Assembly: GCF_026341515.1 (NCBI RefSeq)
Contig: NZ_JAPEOK010000001.1
Coordinates: 8,184,001-8,248,000 of the forward strand
Reading direction: 5' to 3'
Length of the DNA stretch: 64,000 nt
Source: Streptomyces sp. NBC_00878
GTDB lineage: Bacteria > Actinomycetota > Actinomycetes > Streptomycetales > Streptomycetaceae
Shown: piece by piece, positions 44,870 through 54,631 of the stretch
Layout of the letters: every line of letters begins with the position of its first letter
Position numbering within the stretch: position 1 is the first letter of the stretch
Translations under genes and position numbers: made by a program
Notes under the pieces: generated by a model
What the model was told of the DNA's origin: nothing
The model's database searches: none
Seen by the model: the letters and a program-made list of their open reading frames with translations, nothing else

Positions 44870-45004
44870 TCATGCGAGGGCGTCGGCCTCGGAGTCGTTG
44901 CTGAAGATCCCCATGGTGTCGTCGGGCGCGGAGCCGTCAGCGTCATCCGGTGACACCCAGAAGAGAAGTGTCTGCTGGCTCGTGTGTTCCGTGTGCTGAC
45001 CCAT
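44870..45004 (-). CDS. 44-residue acidic micro-ORF downstream of brxHI
   Basis: ATG 45004 opens a 44-codon frame: MGQHTEHTSQQTLLFWVSPD, then about ten Asp/Glu-rich residues and MGIFSNDSEADALA, then TGA. GGGGAA lies 4-9 bases before the start. It is on the brxHI strand, 77 bases after that gene's stop, so cotranscription is possible. No family is recognised. The mixed hydrophobic (LLFWV, MGIF) and acidic content is unlike shadow-frame sequence in this GC-rich DNA, which is usually Arg/Pro/Ala heavy. It could be a regulatory peptide, an antitoxin-like peptide or a chance frame. Confidence 0.45.
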   Translation of the reverse strand: MGQHTEHTSQQTLLFWVSPDDADGSAPDDTMGIFSNDSEADALA

Positions 45005-45080
45005 GAGCTTCCCCTGTTTTCTTGAGCGGCGGTGCACCAACTCCAGATCGACATGGGAAAGGGGGTGCGACAGTCGACGG

Positions 45081-47216
45081 TCATGGCTCGGAAGTGAAGC
45101 GTACGGGCGCTGTCAGTGCGGCCGTCGCACCTTCAAGGTCCGCGAGACGGGCGGCGAGTGTGGCCTCCGCGAGCCGTTGGGGCAGAGCGACACTGAACTT
45201 GAGGCCGGTCAGTGCGCGTTCGTCGACTGCTGGGAGGCACAGCTGTTCACCAGCCGCAGACTTGGCTTTGCTCCACTCCTCCGCGGTCAGGTCCTCGCGC
45301 AGCCGGAGGTATGCGTCGGTGGGGCGCTGTAGAGGATCAGCGATGCCGGAGAGTGTGGCGGCAAGGGTGGCATTGGCTCGGTAGCCGGCCCAGGTCCACC
45401 AACGCACATTCGTGTCGCGCCCGCCCCGCACGATCACCGTGCCGTCGGAGTGCACTACTTCGGCGCCGGCCTCCCGGATCTGGGCGAGGGCACCCGCGGC
45501 ACGCCGGGTGAGTTCCACAGGAGGAATCACGCCGAGCAGAACTTCTCGCGCTGCTTGCGTGAGCTCGTACGAAGCGGTGCGGAAAAGGCCGAACCCACCC
45601 CAACGGGCTCTGCCGCCTCCCTCCACGGGCTCGACGAAGCAGCGGCGCCGTGACCAGTCGATGTAGGTCACCTGCCAGCTGCGTCCTGCGAGCAACAGCC
45701 GTCGAGGGCCGGCGACTTCCTGGGTCAGCAGGACAGGGTCCGTTGTGCCGATCTCGGTCCGGCCCGACAGCACTGTGAACTCCGGCGCCGCGGTGAACAC
45801 GGCGGTGAGATCCATGAAGTGCCGGTAGCCGAAGCGGCGTTCTGCCTCAGGACCGATGAACAGCATGCCGCCGTCCCGGTCCAGGTAGCCCTCGTCCAGC
45901 AGATGGCGCACGATCGGCTCGGCAGCGGGACCGAAGGGGCCGATTCCGCCCCACCACTCCCGCCACAGCTGGTCGCCGACCCGGTGCTCCTGGAGACAGA
46001 GTGCGAGGATTTGCTGAGCGACGATGTGCCGCGGCTCCGGAGGCGCCACGACCGGCTCCACCCAACCGCGTGACCACAGGAGCAGAAGCGCCGCCGCTGC
46101 AAGCAGGCCGGCTTCGTCGAGGGCCAGGAACAGGCAGTTGCGCATCGAGCCGGGTCGTCGGCCGGTTCGGCCCAGGCGCTGCAAGAACGAGGCGACCGTA
46201 CCGGGCGCGTCGATCTGGATGACTCGGTCCAAGTCGCCGACGTCGATGCCCAGTTCGAGTGTGCTGGTGGACACGATCACGCAGTCGCGCGCCTCGGCGA
46301 AAGCTTCCTCGGCCCGGCGCCGCTCGTCGGTGGACAACGACGCGTGGGAGAGGAAGGTGGCCACGCCCTTGGCGCGCAGACTCGCGCCGAGTTCCTCGAC
46401 CTGTCTGCGCGACTCGCAGAAGACCAGCCGTTTTTCACCGTGGTGGAGGGCTGCGATCACCGTTGCCGCATTGGCCAGTGAGCCCACGTAATCGAGCTGT
46501 ACATCCCCTGGCGGTGGCAGGACCGGTGACTCGTCCCGCAGGTGCGGGGCAATGACATGTGCCGTGCGCTTTCCGGCGCTCGACCCCTGCAACCAGCTCA
46601 GCAACTGCTGTGGATTTCCCACCGTCGCGGAGAGTCCGATCCGCTGTACCGGCCGCTTGACCACGCGTTCCAACCGTTCCAGCACCGCCAGCAGATGCCA
46701 GCCCCGGTCGTCGCCGGCGAATGCGTGCACCTCGTCCACCACGATGGCGCGCAGCCCCGAGAAGAAAGCCCGGTGGTCGACATTCACGCTGACTAGCATC
46801 GCCTCCAGAGATTCCGGAGTGGTCAGCAGCACATCGGGGCGCTCCCGCAGGATCAGTTTGCGGCGGGACTGGCCGACGTCGCCGTGCCAGAGCGCGGCTG
46901 TGCGCCCCAGCCAGGAGGTGTATGTCTCAAGCCGCGGAAGCAGGTTGTTGAGCAGTGCCTTGAGCGGGCACACGTACAGCACCGAAGTGCCAGTCCAGTT
47001 CTCCTGCGCCATCCTCGACAGCAGTGGGAAGGCGGCGGCCTCGGTCTTCCCGCCCGCGGTAGGGGCGAGCAACACGGCGTCCGAGCCGTCGAGCAAAGGC
47101 GTGATCGACTCTTCCTGGAGCGGACGCAGGCCCTGCCAGCCCAGAGAGTTGACGATGTGGTGGATCAGGCCGGGGTGCAGTCGATCAAGCGGATCCGGGG
47201 CCCCGGGCACCGTCAC
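45081..47216 (-). CDS. brxHI: BREX type 2 Lhr-like helicase BrxHI
   Basis: This 711-residue superfamily 2 helicase has Q-motif-like LRPLQEESITPLLDG, Walker A APTAGGKTEAA (about 51-61), DEVH box AIVVDEVHAF, SATVG, and the helicase C motifs VIVSTSTLELGIDVGDLDRV and FLQRLGRTGRR. The Lhr-type C-terminal region follows (about 400-700). Within BREX type 2 loci a helicase of this type, BrxHI, accompanies PglWXYZ and BrxD. Its GTG overlaps the brxD stop (GTGA). It is the last recognisable BREX gene. A plain DEAD/DEAH helicase from another defence system is possible, but the context favours BrxHI. Confidence 0.88.
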   Translation of the reverse strand: MTVPGAPDPLDRLHPGLIHHIVNSLGWQGLRPLQEESITPLLDGSDAVLLAPTAGGKTEAAAFPLLSRMAQENWTGTSVLYVCPLKALLNNLLPRLETYTSWLGRTAALWHGDVGQSRRKLILRERPDVLLTTPESLEAMLVSVNVDHRAFFSGLRAIVVDEVHAFAGDDRGWHLLAVLERLERVVKRPVQRIGLSATVGNPQQLLSWLQGSSAGKRTAHVIAPHLRDESPVLPPPGDVQLDYVGSLANAATVIAALHHGEKRLVFCESRRQVEELGASLRAKGVATFLSHASLSTDERRRAEEAFAEARDCVIVSTSTLELGIDVGDLDRVIQIDAPGTVASFLQRLGRTGRRPGSMRNCLFLALDEAGLLAAAALLLLWSRGWVEPVVAPPEPRHIVAQQILALCLQEHRVGDQLWREWWGGIGPFGPAAEPIVRHLLDEGYLDRDGGMLFIGPEAERRFGYRHFMDLTAVFTAAPEFTVLSGRTEIGTTDPVLLTQEVAGPRRLLLAGRSWQVTYIDWSRRRCFVEPVEGGGRARWGGFGLFRTASYELTQAAREVLLGVIPPVELTRRAAGALAQIREAGAEVVHSDGTVIVRGGRDTNVRWWTWAGYRANATLAATLSGIADPLQRPTDAYLRLREDLTAEEWSKAKSAAGEQLCLPAVDERALTGLKFSVALPQRLAEATLAARLADLEGATAALTAPVRFTSEP

Positions 47217-48544
47217 GGCAGCTCCAGCTCGATGTCGTCGGGGCTTGCTGCCGCGTTGCGCTCGATCTCGTTCAGCTCTCCCGAGTTCAGGGTCAGCGCG
47301 TAGTGACTACGGGGATCGAAGTCATTGAACTGGTCGACGCGATCGAGGACGTCACCGACAAGTTTCTTCAGGAACAGCCGTGGTGCCACCCCTGCCTTTC
47401 CGCCGAGTGCCCCGCCGACGGCTTTGGCCAGATCGGCGATGTACGCCTCGTCCACAACAGCCTTGACGCGCTCGGGTGACGAGGCGCCCTCCGCGTAGAT
47501 ATCGCGGATGGTGATACCCAGGCTCACGAGGGAGTCCAGTGTGAAGCCCGACAGCCGCAACTGCACAGCGCGGGGATTGTCGAACCGGGGGTCGGTCGTG
47601 AAGTCGGTGGCCAGCCGCTGAGCGAGCGGAGCGAGGCGTTGCACGCCCTGCTGGCCGTCGAAGAACGCAGGGGTCCCGGTGATCAGCAGATACAGACCCG
47701 GGAAACGTCCGGAGTGCACCTCGTCGATGAGCTGCCGCAGGGCGTTGAGCGCTTTGTCGCGTGCGTCGGAGCGGACTCGCTGCAGTGTTTCCACTTCGTC
47801 CAGTACGAGGACGAGGCCCACATGGCCCGAGTCGCGCAGCACGGTGAGCAGCCCCTGCAGAAAGCCCAGGGCGCCGAAGTGGTCGAGGTCACCGCGGACG
47901 CCGGCAGCCCTGCGTGCGGAGGCGGCGACGTGTGGCTGTCCTCCCAGCCAGGCCATGACGGCTGAGGCGGTGGCTTCGTCGCCTGAGGTGAGGGCGGCGC
48001 GGTAGCCGCGGAGCGCGGTCGCGAACGAGGGCGCGTGCCGGGACACTTCGGTGAGTCGAGTCGTCATCAGCTGTTCGACCCTGGTGGAGAGGTCCTCTTC
48101 CGCGGCACCGTCGGCGAGTGCGTCCTCCTCCAGGGTGTAGAACCACGAGTCCACGACGGGTCGCAGCGCGCTCGGCGGGAATCCGGAGGTGGCCAGTCGT
48201 TCGGTGAGGCGACGGTAGACGGTCTCCAGCTTGTGCAGAGGTGTCTCGGTCTCCGAGATCTGGACCTCGGCGACGGCGAAGTTGAGCCGTTTGGCGCGCT
48301 CGCCCAGCCACCGCGCGAAGAAGGTCTTGCCGGATCCGTACTCGCCACGCACCGCCTTGAAGACGGAAGCCCCCGACTTCACCGCGTTCAGCTCGGAGTC
48401 CAGTGCGGTCTCGAAGCGGTCCAGGCCCGTGGCCAGCAGGTCCAGCCCGCGCTCGGGGACAGCCCCTCGTCGCAGAGCGTCGATCACGTCGCGGCGCCGG
48501 GCGGGACTGACGAGGGGGGCTCGATCTGGGCGGTCTGTGCTCAC
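47213..48544 (-). CDS. brxD: BREX ATP-binding protein BrxD
   Basis: This 443-residue AAA-type ATPase starts at GTG 48544 (VSTDRPDRAP). Walker A is GEYGSGKTFF (67-76) and Walker B is VGLVLVLDEVETLQRVRSDA (about 225-244). The C-terminus is a helical winged region ending NEIERNAAASPDDIELELP. The pattern matches the DUF2791/BrxD group of BREX type 2 and 6 systems; its biochemical role is not settled. Upstream lies the divergent start of the DUF262 gene, so brxD-brxHI probably has its own promoter in the 215-base gap. The longer frame to 48715 is noncoding. Confidence 0.9.
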   Translation of the reverse strand: MSTDRPDRAPLVSPARRRDVIDALRRGAVPERGLDLLATGLDRFETALDSELNAVKSGASVFKAVRGEYGSGKTFFARWLGERAKRLNFAVAEVQISETETPLHKLETVYRRLTERLATSGFPPSALRPVVDSWFYTLEEDALADGAAEEDLSTRVEQLMTTRLTEVSRHAPSFATALRGYRAALTSGDEATASAVMAWLGGQPHVAASARRAAGVRGDLDHFGALGFLQGLLTVLRDSGHVGLVLVLDEVETLQRVRSDARDKALNALRQLIDEVHSGRFPGLYLLITGTPAFFDGQQGVQRLAPLAQRLATDFTTDPRFDNPRAVQLRLSGFTLDSLVSLGITIRDIYAEGASSPERVKAVVDEAYIADLAKAVGGALGGKAGVAPRLFLKKLVGDVLDRVDQFNDFDPRSHYALTLNSGELNEIERNAAASPDDIELELP

Positions 48545-48686
48545 GTCGCCAGTCTTCCATCCGGTCGGTGTCGTGGCGTACGGACTTGCAGGTCGTTCTC
48601 TGTGGACTCCTACGCCTCGTACGCTCCGCTCGTGCACTCTGAGTGGCTGGAATTGTTCGGTGTGTGAGGGGAGGTGGGTGAAAACC

Positions 48687-48716
48687 TTGACGTCCGTTTG
48701 ATCACCTTGGTGCAAT
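48687..48716 (+). promoter_or_regulatory. Possible promoter of the DUF262 gene
   Basis: TTGACG at 48687-48692 is followed after 18 bases by TGCAAT, a weak -10. It lies 44 bases before the GTG start. The 215-base region is shared with divergent brxD. This is only a suggestion. Confidence 0.3.
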
Positions 48717-48759
48717 CGTCAGCTACATCGTTCAGGCATGAGCCGGGGGAATACGCAGC

Positions 48760-50568
48760 GTGGCGCTCGACAGTCCAAAGCTCAAAGATGTCCTCAAGGA
48801 CGTTGCGTCCGGGGTGCTGCAGCTTCCGGATTTCCAACGCGAGTGGAAATGGGACGACGAGCGGATCAGAGCGCTCATCGCAACCGTGACGATGGACTAT
48901 CCGCTCGGTGTGGTGATGACGCTCGAGACGGGTGGAACGTCCCCGTTCAGGGCCCGCACGCTGAAGGGTGCGGAGGACGCGGACGGCAGGGGCCCCGACC
49001 TTCTCCTTCTGGACGGTCAGCAGCGGCTGACATCACTGTTCCAGGCGCTGCACCGGGAACATCCGGTGGAAACGGTCGATGCCCGGAACAAGAACCTCCG
49101 ACGCTGGTACTACATCGACATCGCCAAGGCGGTCGGATCGCCCGCGGACCGTGACGACGCGGTTGTCTCCGTGCCCGAGGAGCGGATCCTCAAGTCCAAC
49201 TTCGCGCGCCGGGTCGTTCTCGACCTCAGTACGACGGAACTCGAGTGTGCCGCAGGGTATTTCCCGCTCCATCTCGTGTTCGACATCCAGCGGATGAACG
49301 CCTGGCACAAGGCGTTCGTGAAGCTCGACGAGGCCAACTGGGACCTCTGGTCGCAGTTCGAAGAACTCGTTCTGAACAACGTGCAGTCGTTCCAGGTCCC
49401 GATGATCAAACTCGCGGCCTCCACCACCATGGACGCGGTGTGCGCCGTGTTCGAGCGGGTGAACACCGGCGGGGTCCCGCTGAACGTCTTCGAGCTGTTG
49501 ACCGCCACGTACGCGGGCAATCAACAGCACATCGTGGAGACAGGTGAGTACTACCGGCTTCCCGAGGAGTGGCAGCGGATCAAGACGGGCCTGGCATCGG
49601 CCTACCCCGTCCTGGGCCGTCTGGAGGCCGGCCTGGAGGACGGGCTGATCAGCAGTGACTTCCTGCAGGCCGTGGCTCTGGTCCGCACCTGGGAACGCAA
49701 GCGGGACCGTCCTGGGGCCGCGGTGTCCTGTAAGCGACGTGACCTGTTGGAACTGCCGCTCGCCGACTTCCAGCGGCTGGCGCCGCGCGTGGAGCAGGCA
49801 TTCGCCTGGGTGGGGGCGTTCCTGGAGCAGCAGTGCATCGTCCGTGCGTCCGACCTGCCCTATCGCACACAGCTTGTACCGCTGGCAGCCGTACGGGCCA
49901 TTCTCGGTGAGGAGGCGGGTGGTCCGGGTGACGACGAGCGGATCGCTCACTGGTACTGGTGCGGTGTGCTGGGCGAGATGTACGGCGGGTCGACGGAGAG
50001 CCGGTTCACCCGTGATGTGGAGCAGTTGATCGGCTGGATCAAGGGTGAGGAGGGGGTCATTCCCGACACGGTCGCGGAGGCGGCCTTCCTCTCCGACCGG
50101 CTCGACACGCTGACGACCCGCAACAGCGCGGCATACAAGGGGATCTACGCGCTGCTGGTCAAGCAGGGTGCGGTGGACTGGTACTTCACCGAGGCTCCGC
50201 TCAATCCGGCCCGGCTCGTCGAGCACAATGTGGAGGTCCGGCAGATCTTCCCCAAGGCGTGGATCGCCAAGAACAGTTCGAGCCACGCCGCGCACGCGAG
50301 CTCGATCGTCAACAAGACCCCTCTGTCTCTCCGGGCGAGCCGCAGCATGACAGGGGCTCCCTCCTCCTATCTCAAACCGCTCATCCTCGAGTCGGGTATG
50401 CGCCCTGAGTGGTTCGACGACGTCATCACCACTCACCTCATCGACCCGTCCGCCCTGCACGACGGCGACTTCGACCGCTTCTACGAGAACCGTGCCAAGC
50501 AGCTGCTCGAACTGGTGCGGTCCGCCATGGGCAAGCGCACCGTGTTCCGCACCGCTGAAGGCTGGTGA
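48760..50568 (+). CDS. GmrSD-like DUF262 protein nested in the BREX locus
   Basis: The 602-residue product has a DUF262 N-terminal domain: QLPDFQREWKWDDERIRALI (21-40), the ParB/Srx-type nucleotide site DGQQRL (85-90) and FERVNTGGVPLNVFELL (about 227-243). The C-terminus resembles the DUF1524/HNH half of GmrSD enzymes (VEVRQIFPKAWIAKN near 491-505, then SSIVNKTPLSLRASRS). However, the usual HHIFP histidines are Arg494-Gln495, so nuclease activity is doubtful. GmrSD/BrxU proteins are nucleotide-dependent restriction enzymes against modified phage DNA, and BrxU sits in some BREX loci. It is coupled to the CBS-HEPN gene through GTGA and convergent to pglZ. Confidence 0.88.
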   Translation: MALDSPKLKDVLKDVASGVLQLPDFQREWKWDDERIRALIATVTMDYPLGVVMTLETGGTSPFRARTLKGAEDADGRGPDLLLLDGQQRLTSLFQALHREHPVETVDARNKNLRRWYYIDIAKAVGSPADRDDAVVSVPEERILKSNFARRVVLDLSTTELECAAGYFPLHLVFDIQRMNAWHKAFVKLDEANWDLWSQFEELVLNNVQSFQVPMIKLAASTTMDAVCAVFERVNTGGVPLNVFELLTATYAGNQQHIVETGEYYRLPEEWQRIKTGLASAYPVLGRLEAGLEDGLISSDFLQAVALVRTWERKRDRPGAAVSCKRRDLLELPLADFQRLAPRVEQAFAWVGAFLEQQCIVRASDLPYRTQLVPLAAVRAILGEEAGGPGDDERIAHWYWCGVLGEMYGGSTESRFTRDVEQLIGWIKGEEGVIPDTVAEAAFLSDRLDTLTTRNSAAYKGIYALLVKQGAVDWYFTEAPLNPARLVEHNVEVRQIFPKAWIAKNSSSHAAHASSIVNKTPLSLRASRSMTGAPSSYLKPLILESGMRPEWFDDVITTHLIDPSALHDGDFDRFYENRAKQLLELVRSAMGKRTVFRTAEGW

Positions 50569-51638
50569 GCGCTGCCGTGTCACAGATGCCAACCGAGGAG
50601 CAGCTTCTCGGCCTGAAGGGCACCATGCTTCCCGTGCCCGATCTCCTCGCGCTTTTCGGCACACGCGTGCGCAACGACCAGACGGTGCTGGACATCTCTC
50701 AAGCGCTCAAGACCGTAGGTCTCTCGACGGTTCCGTACTTCGCCACCTGCAACCGCCGAGCGAAGATTCACGTCGTGGCGCTGGCTTCCGTCGTCGAGGA
50801 GACCGGGAGTGAGATCGAAGGCGTCGACGCGGACGAGAGCGAAGACGGGTATGGCCTGTCGCAGGGAGCTCTGCCCCAGCGTTCGTTCCGAATCGGCGAC
50901 ATCCCGGGCGCCCTCCACGGCGTCGAATCCGTCACTCCTGACGATCAGTTGACGACGGCGACCTACATCATGCGCACCAAGAACTACTCCCAGCTCCCGG
51001 TCCTCGACGGGCACTACACCCTGCGCGGAGTAGTCACGTGGAGTTCGGTGGCCAGGATGTACGAGACCGGTGCCGACCCGATTCTGGCGAACGCCATGGC
51101 GGAGCACTGGTCGGTCGCCGAGGCGCACCAGGACTTCTTCTCACTGCTCCCGATGGTCAGCGAACACGGCTATCTCCTCGTACGGGACAGCAGCGGAAAG
51201 TTTCGCGGGATCGTGACGGCCGCGGACGTCACCCAGCGCTTCGGCGCGACGGCGTGGCCCTTCTTCGCGGTGGGAGACATTGAGTTCCGCCTGCGCAAGT
51301 GCCTCGGTACGAAGCTCGGTCCGGAAGCCATCCTGGCCGTTCAGCCGGATTACAAGCAGACCGGCCAGATCACGGACCTGATGTTCGGCGACTACGTGAA
51401 GTTGCTCGACGGGAATCCGAGGAGCGCCAAGCAGAGGGAACAACAGCGCGCGGCCCGAGCGGACCAGAACTGGCTGGACCTCGGCTGGCCGGGAGTGGAT
51501 CGTGTTCAGTTCGTGCATCAGCTCGACCGGGTGCGCCAGATCCGCAACAAGATCGCGCACTTCGACCCTGATCCGCTGTCGCAGCAACTGACCGACGAAC
51601 TACGCCAGTTCGTCGGTCTGTTGCGGCAGCTCACCTGA
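50565..51638 (+). CDS. CBS-domain protein with C-terminal HEPN-type R-x4-H motif
   Basis: The 357-residue product has an N-terminal helical region (1-80) and a tandem CBS pair (about 110-235; YIMRTKNYSQLPVLDGHYTL, GYLLVRDSSGKFRGIVTAAD). A helical C-terminal domain holds IRNKIAHF (R327, H332), the R-x4-H signature of HEPN ribonucleases, including the Swt1-type group. CBS pairs bind adenosine nucleotides, so this looks like a ligand-sensing RNase or an associated toxin (inference). Its GTG overlaps the DUF262 stop, so the two proteins are made together. It ends 73 bases from the convergent pglZ stop. Confidence 0.8.
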   Translation: MSAAVSQMPTEEQLLGLKGTMLPVPDLLALFGTRVRNDQTVLDISQALKTVGLSTVPYFATCNRRAKIHVVALASVVEETGSEIEGVDADESEDGYGLSQGALPQRSFRIGDIPGALHGVESVTPDDQLTTATYIMRTKNYSQLPVLDGHYTLRGVVTWSSVARMYETGADPILANAMAEHWSVAEAHQDFFSLLPMVSEHGYLLVRDSSGKFRGIVTAADVTQRFGATAWPFFAVGDIEFRLRKCLGTKLGPEAILAVQPDYKQTGQITDLMFGDYVKLLDGNPRSAKQREQQRAARADQNWLDLGWPGVDRVQFVHQLDRVRQIRNKIAHFDPDPLSQQLTDELRQFVGLLRQLT

Positions 51639-51711
51639 GGCTTTCCGTAGCCTTACGGTTGTTGCCTCTGCTCATGCCTGCCTCTGCCCTGCCCCCTGTA
51701 CTGCACGCACG

Positions 51712-54621
51712 TCACCTCAGCCCGAACTGGTCACGCAGCAATCCGGTGTTCAGCCGCAGGGTGCGACCGTCGGGCAGAGTCTCCAGCACCTGCACGCCGT
51801 CGTGGTTGAGCAACTGCCGAAGGACGGCCGCGAATCCGTCGGGGCGCTGGGCGGACGACAGGCCGATGCGCTGAGCCAGGGCAGTCATCGGCAGGGTGCC
51901 GCGCGCGTCGAGGAGGGCGTGCACGGCTCTCTCCACCCGAGCCAGGTCCGGCTTCCGGGCGAGCAGCTTCACCTGGGTCTCGAAGACCTCGGAGGACAGC
52001 AGGCCGCTGACCAACGTGTCGTCCGGTGAGACCAGTTCCGCCGAGAGCAGCGCACCCTCGGTGGAGGGAGCCGGCGCGACCTCGAAGAGCGAATCGTGGC
52101 TCTTGGCGAGTTCGGCCTCTTCCTTGGCCCGCCGGGCGGACTTCTTCGGTGGCACCGCGAGGGCCACGGGCTTTGGCGGCTGCTGCGGCTGCTCGGGGGA
52201 GTGCGGGGTCAGCGACCACCAACTGGGCTGCTGACTGCCCAACTCGCGCCAGCCCTTCGGCGGTTCCGCGCCGAAGGGCAGGAAAGCCAGCACCGGGATG
52301 CTGAACTCGGAGAGGGCGACGCCGCCGTGGTAGCCCGCCTTCTGGGAGGTGTAACGCGAGTCGGCGTCCCACAGGGCGACGACGGAACTGCCCGGATCGG
52401 GAGCGAGCACCCGTCGGCCGGAGAGCACGACCTCCGTCTCTGAGAGCGTGCCTCCCGGCAACCGGTGCCGGGCGGATTGCACGCCGTCGGCCTCGACTCT
52501 GGTGCCGCGCCGGTCGACGATGTGTCCGTGGTCGCTGGTGAGGAAGACGGCCCGGCCCTGGGTCGCGGCGAACCGCAGCAGTTCCGGCAGCCCCCCGATG
52601 TCGGAGAGCCGCCAGGCGCCGTCTCCGAGTTTCTGTTCCTTGCCGAGCCGGTCGTCAATGGTGTTGAGGACCACGGCGACATGCGTGCGGTCGCCGGCGA
52701 GTGCCTCGTGCAGCTCGGGTCCGAACGGGTCGCCGCCGCTCTCTCCACGCAGGTCGTCCTTGTGGAAGACCGCGACATCCTGCCCGCCCCAGAAGGGGTG
52801 CGCGGGGAACAGCTTCTTCTCGTCGGCCTGTGTGCCCGTCATCGGACGGGCGGCGAACAGAGAGGTACGCGACACGGCTGTGACGGTGGGCAGCAACGCG
52901 GCCATCGCCCGACGCTGCGGGGCGTCCTTCGCCTTCGGCAGCGGGTCGTACTCGGCCCAGTGCTCGCGCAGCTTCTCGCCCAGCTCGGCGGCGATCGCCG
53001 CGCTCATCCCGTCGAGGACGAGGAGCAGAACGCGGCGCTCCCCGGCCTTCACGACCGGGGCGACGATGTCGGGGAGGAAGGTCTCCACCGTCAGCATCGC
53101 TCCACGGTCGTTCTCGTCGGTCGTCCAGGCGGCGAGGGAGCGGGCGAAATGCCGGTCGATGTCGCGACGGCGGGCCCGCACCGAGGCGCAGATGCTGTCG
53201 TAGGCGGCCTTCAGCGTGGGATCGGGGTCGCCTCCTGCCTCGATGTGCTCCAGCGCCATGTCCACCCAGCCGGTCTCGGTGGCATGCCGTGCGACTCCGG
53301 CCGCCACGTTCGCGCTCTCGGCCACCGGTCCTGTCGCGAGCCACTGCGAGAGCCGCTGGGCCATGCGGGCTCGCTCGATACGCGTGTGCGCGTGGCCTTC
53401 CGGGGCGAGCCGGTGGTGGCTGAGCGACTTCACCGACTGCGCGGTCAGCGCCGGGTCGTCGCCCAGCAGCGCCCGGCCGACGGCGGCGAACCGTTCCTCA
53501 AGGCCCGCTGCCAGCAACGGACTTGTCCGGGCGGCTTGTTCCGCGCCGAACTGTCGGGCATGGGCGGCCGCACGGTCGAGTACGAAACCGGTGAGCCGAC
53601 GCGCGGTCGCCGCGGACTCGTCGAGTTCGGAACGGCCGCTCAGCAGCAGCCCCGACACGAACTCCTCGCAGGATCGGCCGAAGGCCGCCGCGTGGGTGTC
53701 CAGGGCTTCGCCCCGCGCGGGCAGCTCCTCGCCGAACCAGCGCTCGGCCCGCCCGCGTGCGCGATAGACCTCGGGGTCGGCCGCCGCGTCGGCATGGCCC
53801 CAAAGCGCGGCACAGAGCAGACCGAACGCCACGGCGTCCGGCCCGTGTTCGGCGTCGACCAGGGCGAGCAGCGCCCGTCCGGTGGGGCCGGCCTGGTCCT
53901 TCTCGGCGAGGAACCGGGCGAGCCCCGCTCGCTCGGGTGCCCGCAGCGCGAGGTAGCGGCCGGGCCCGCCGGGGGCGAGGGACCAGCGCAACAGGGTGGG
54001 TACGTCGAGCACGTCGTCGCCTGCCGACGCTGCCAGGTCTCCCGAGTCACGGTCGGGGTCGTACCGTCCGATGCCGAGCCGCCGCAGCGTCAGGGCGGAG
54101 AGCGCCTTGCTCCGGGACAGCAGTCCGCCTGCCAGCTGCGGCCAGCGGCCCGGCGGCGTGGCGTCGAGGAGCGCCTCCGCGGCCCAGTTCTCGTCGAACA
54201 GCCGACGGTCGGTGTCGATCGCGCCGAACGCCTCGCGTACGACGTCCCAGATGTCGACGGTGTTGACCCGCTGCTTGTGCACCTTGGCCAGCAGGTCGGG
54301 ACCGAGCTCCGCCTCCTCACGGTCGGTCAGCACCACCAGCACCTCGGGCCCGGTGGCCGCGGGCGCGAGGTGGCCCAGCACCAGTTCGTACACGGCGAGC
54401 GGCGAGGGGGCGACCGCGATCAGCGCTTGCCCCTGCTCGCCCCGGGCCAGCTCGGCGGGGCCGTCCCAGGAAGGCGCGGCGCGCAGCAGGACGGCCCGCC
54501 GCTTGCCTCCCGACAGGCCGGACTGCGAGGCCAGGTACTGGATGATGGTGGCGGTGTTGAGACGCACCGCGCTCGTGGTCGCCGTAGCGGCCGTCGCGGA
54601 CGCCGTGGTTGCCGTATTCAC
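51712..54621 (-). CDS. pglZ: BREX type 2 phosphatase-like protein PglZ
   Basis: The 969-residue product is the alkaline-phosphatase-superfamily member of Pgl/BREX systems. The metal-site segment [20 protein letters not shown] (about 540) and the late [14 protein letters not shown] (about 690), with Asp and two His, are the superfamily hallmarks. N-terminal helices and a C-terminal winged-helix-like region (about 880-965) flank it. PglZ is required for phage growth limitation in S. coelicolor. GTG 54621 ([12 protein letters not shown]) starts 11 bases after the pglY stop, so the two are one transcription unit. A shorter internal start cannot be excluded because residues 1-18 are Ala/Thr low complexity. 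Confidence 0.93.
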   Translation of the reverse strand: MNTATTASATAATATTSAVRLNTATIIQYLASQSGLSGGKRRAVLLRAAPSWDGPAELARGEQGQALIAVAPSPLAVYELVLGHLAPAATGPEVLVVLTDREEAELGPDLLAKVHKQRVNTVDIWDVVREAFGAIDTDRRLFDENWAAEALLDATPPGRWPQLAGGLLSRSKALSALTLRRLGIGRYDPDRDSGDLAASAGDDVLDVPTLLRWSLAPGGPGRYLALRAPERAGLARFLAEKDQAGPTGRALLALVDAEHGPDAVAFGLLCAALWGHADAAADPEVYRARGRAERWFGEELPARGEALDTHAAAFGRSCEEFVSGLLLSGRSELDESAATARRLTGFVLDRAAAHARQFGAEQAARTSPLLAAGLEERFAAVGRALLGDDPALTAQSVKSLSHHRLAPEGHAHTRIERARMAQRLSQWLATGPVAESANVAAGVARHATETGWVDMALEHIEAGGDPDPTLKAAYDSICASVRARRRDIDRHFARSLAAWTTDENDRGAMLTVETFLPDIVAPVVKAGERRVLLLVLDGMSAAIAAELGEKLREHWAEYDPLPKAKDAPQRRAMAALLPTVTAVSRTSLFAARPMTGTQADEKKLFPAHPFWGGQDVAVFHKDDLRGESGGDPFGPELHEALAGDRTHVAVVLNTIDDRLGKEQKLGDGAWRLSDIGGLPELLRFAATQGRAVFLTSDHGHIVDRRGTRVEADGVQSARHRLPGGTLSETEVVLSGRRVLAPDPGSSVVALWDADSRYTSQKAGYHGGVALSEFSIPVLAFLPFGAEPPKGWRELGSQQPSWWSLTPHSPEQPQQPPKPVALAVPPKKSARRAKEEAELAKSHDSLFEVAPAPSTEGALLSAELVSPDDTLVSGLLSSEVFETQVKLLARKPDLARVERAVHALLDARGTLPMTALAQRIGLSSAQRPDGFAAVLRQLLNHDGVQVLETLPDGRTLRLNTGLLRDQFGLR

Positions 54622-54631
54622 TGCGCACGCC

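Noticed and set aside
44686..45084. A 132-codon minus-strand frame overlapping the micro-ORF and the pseudogene
   Set aside because: It is antisense to recognisable nucleotidyltransferase fragments and rich in Pro/Gly/Arg. The 44-codon frame in another phase has better features.
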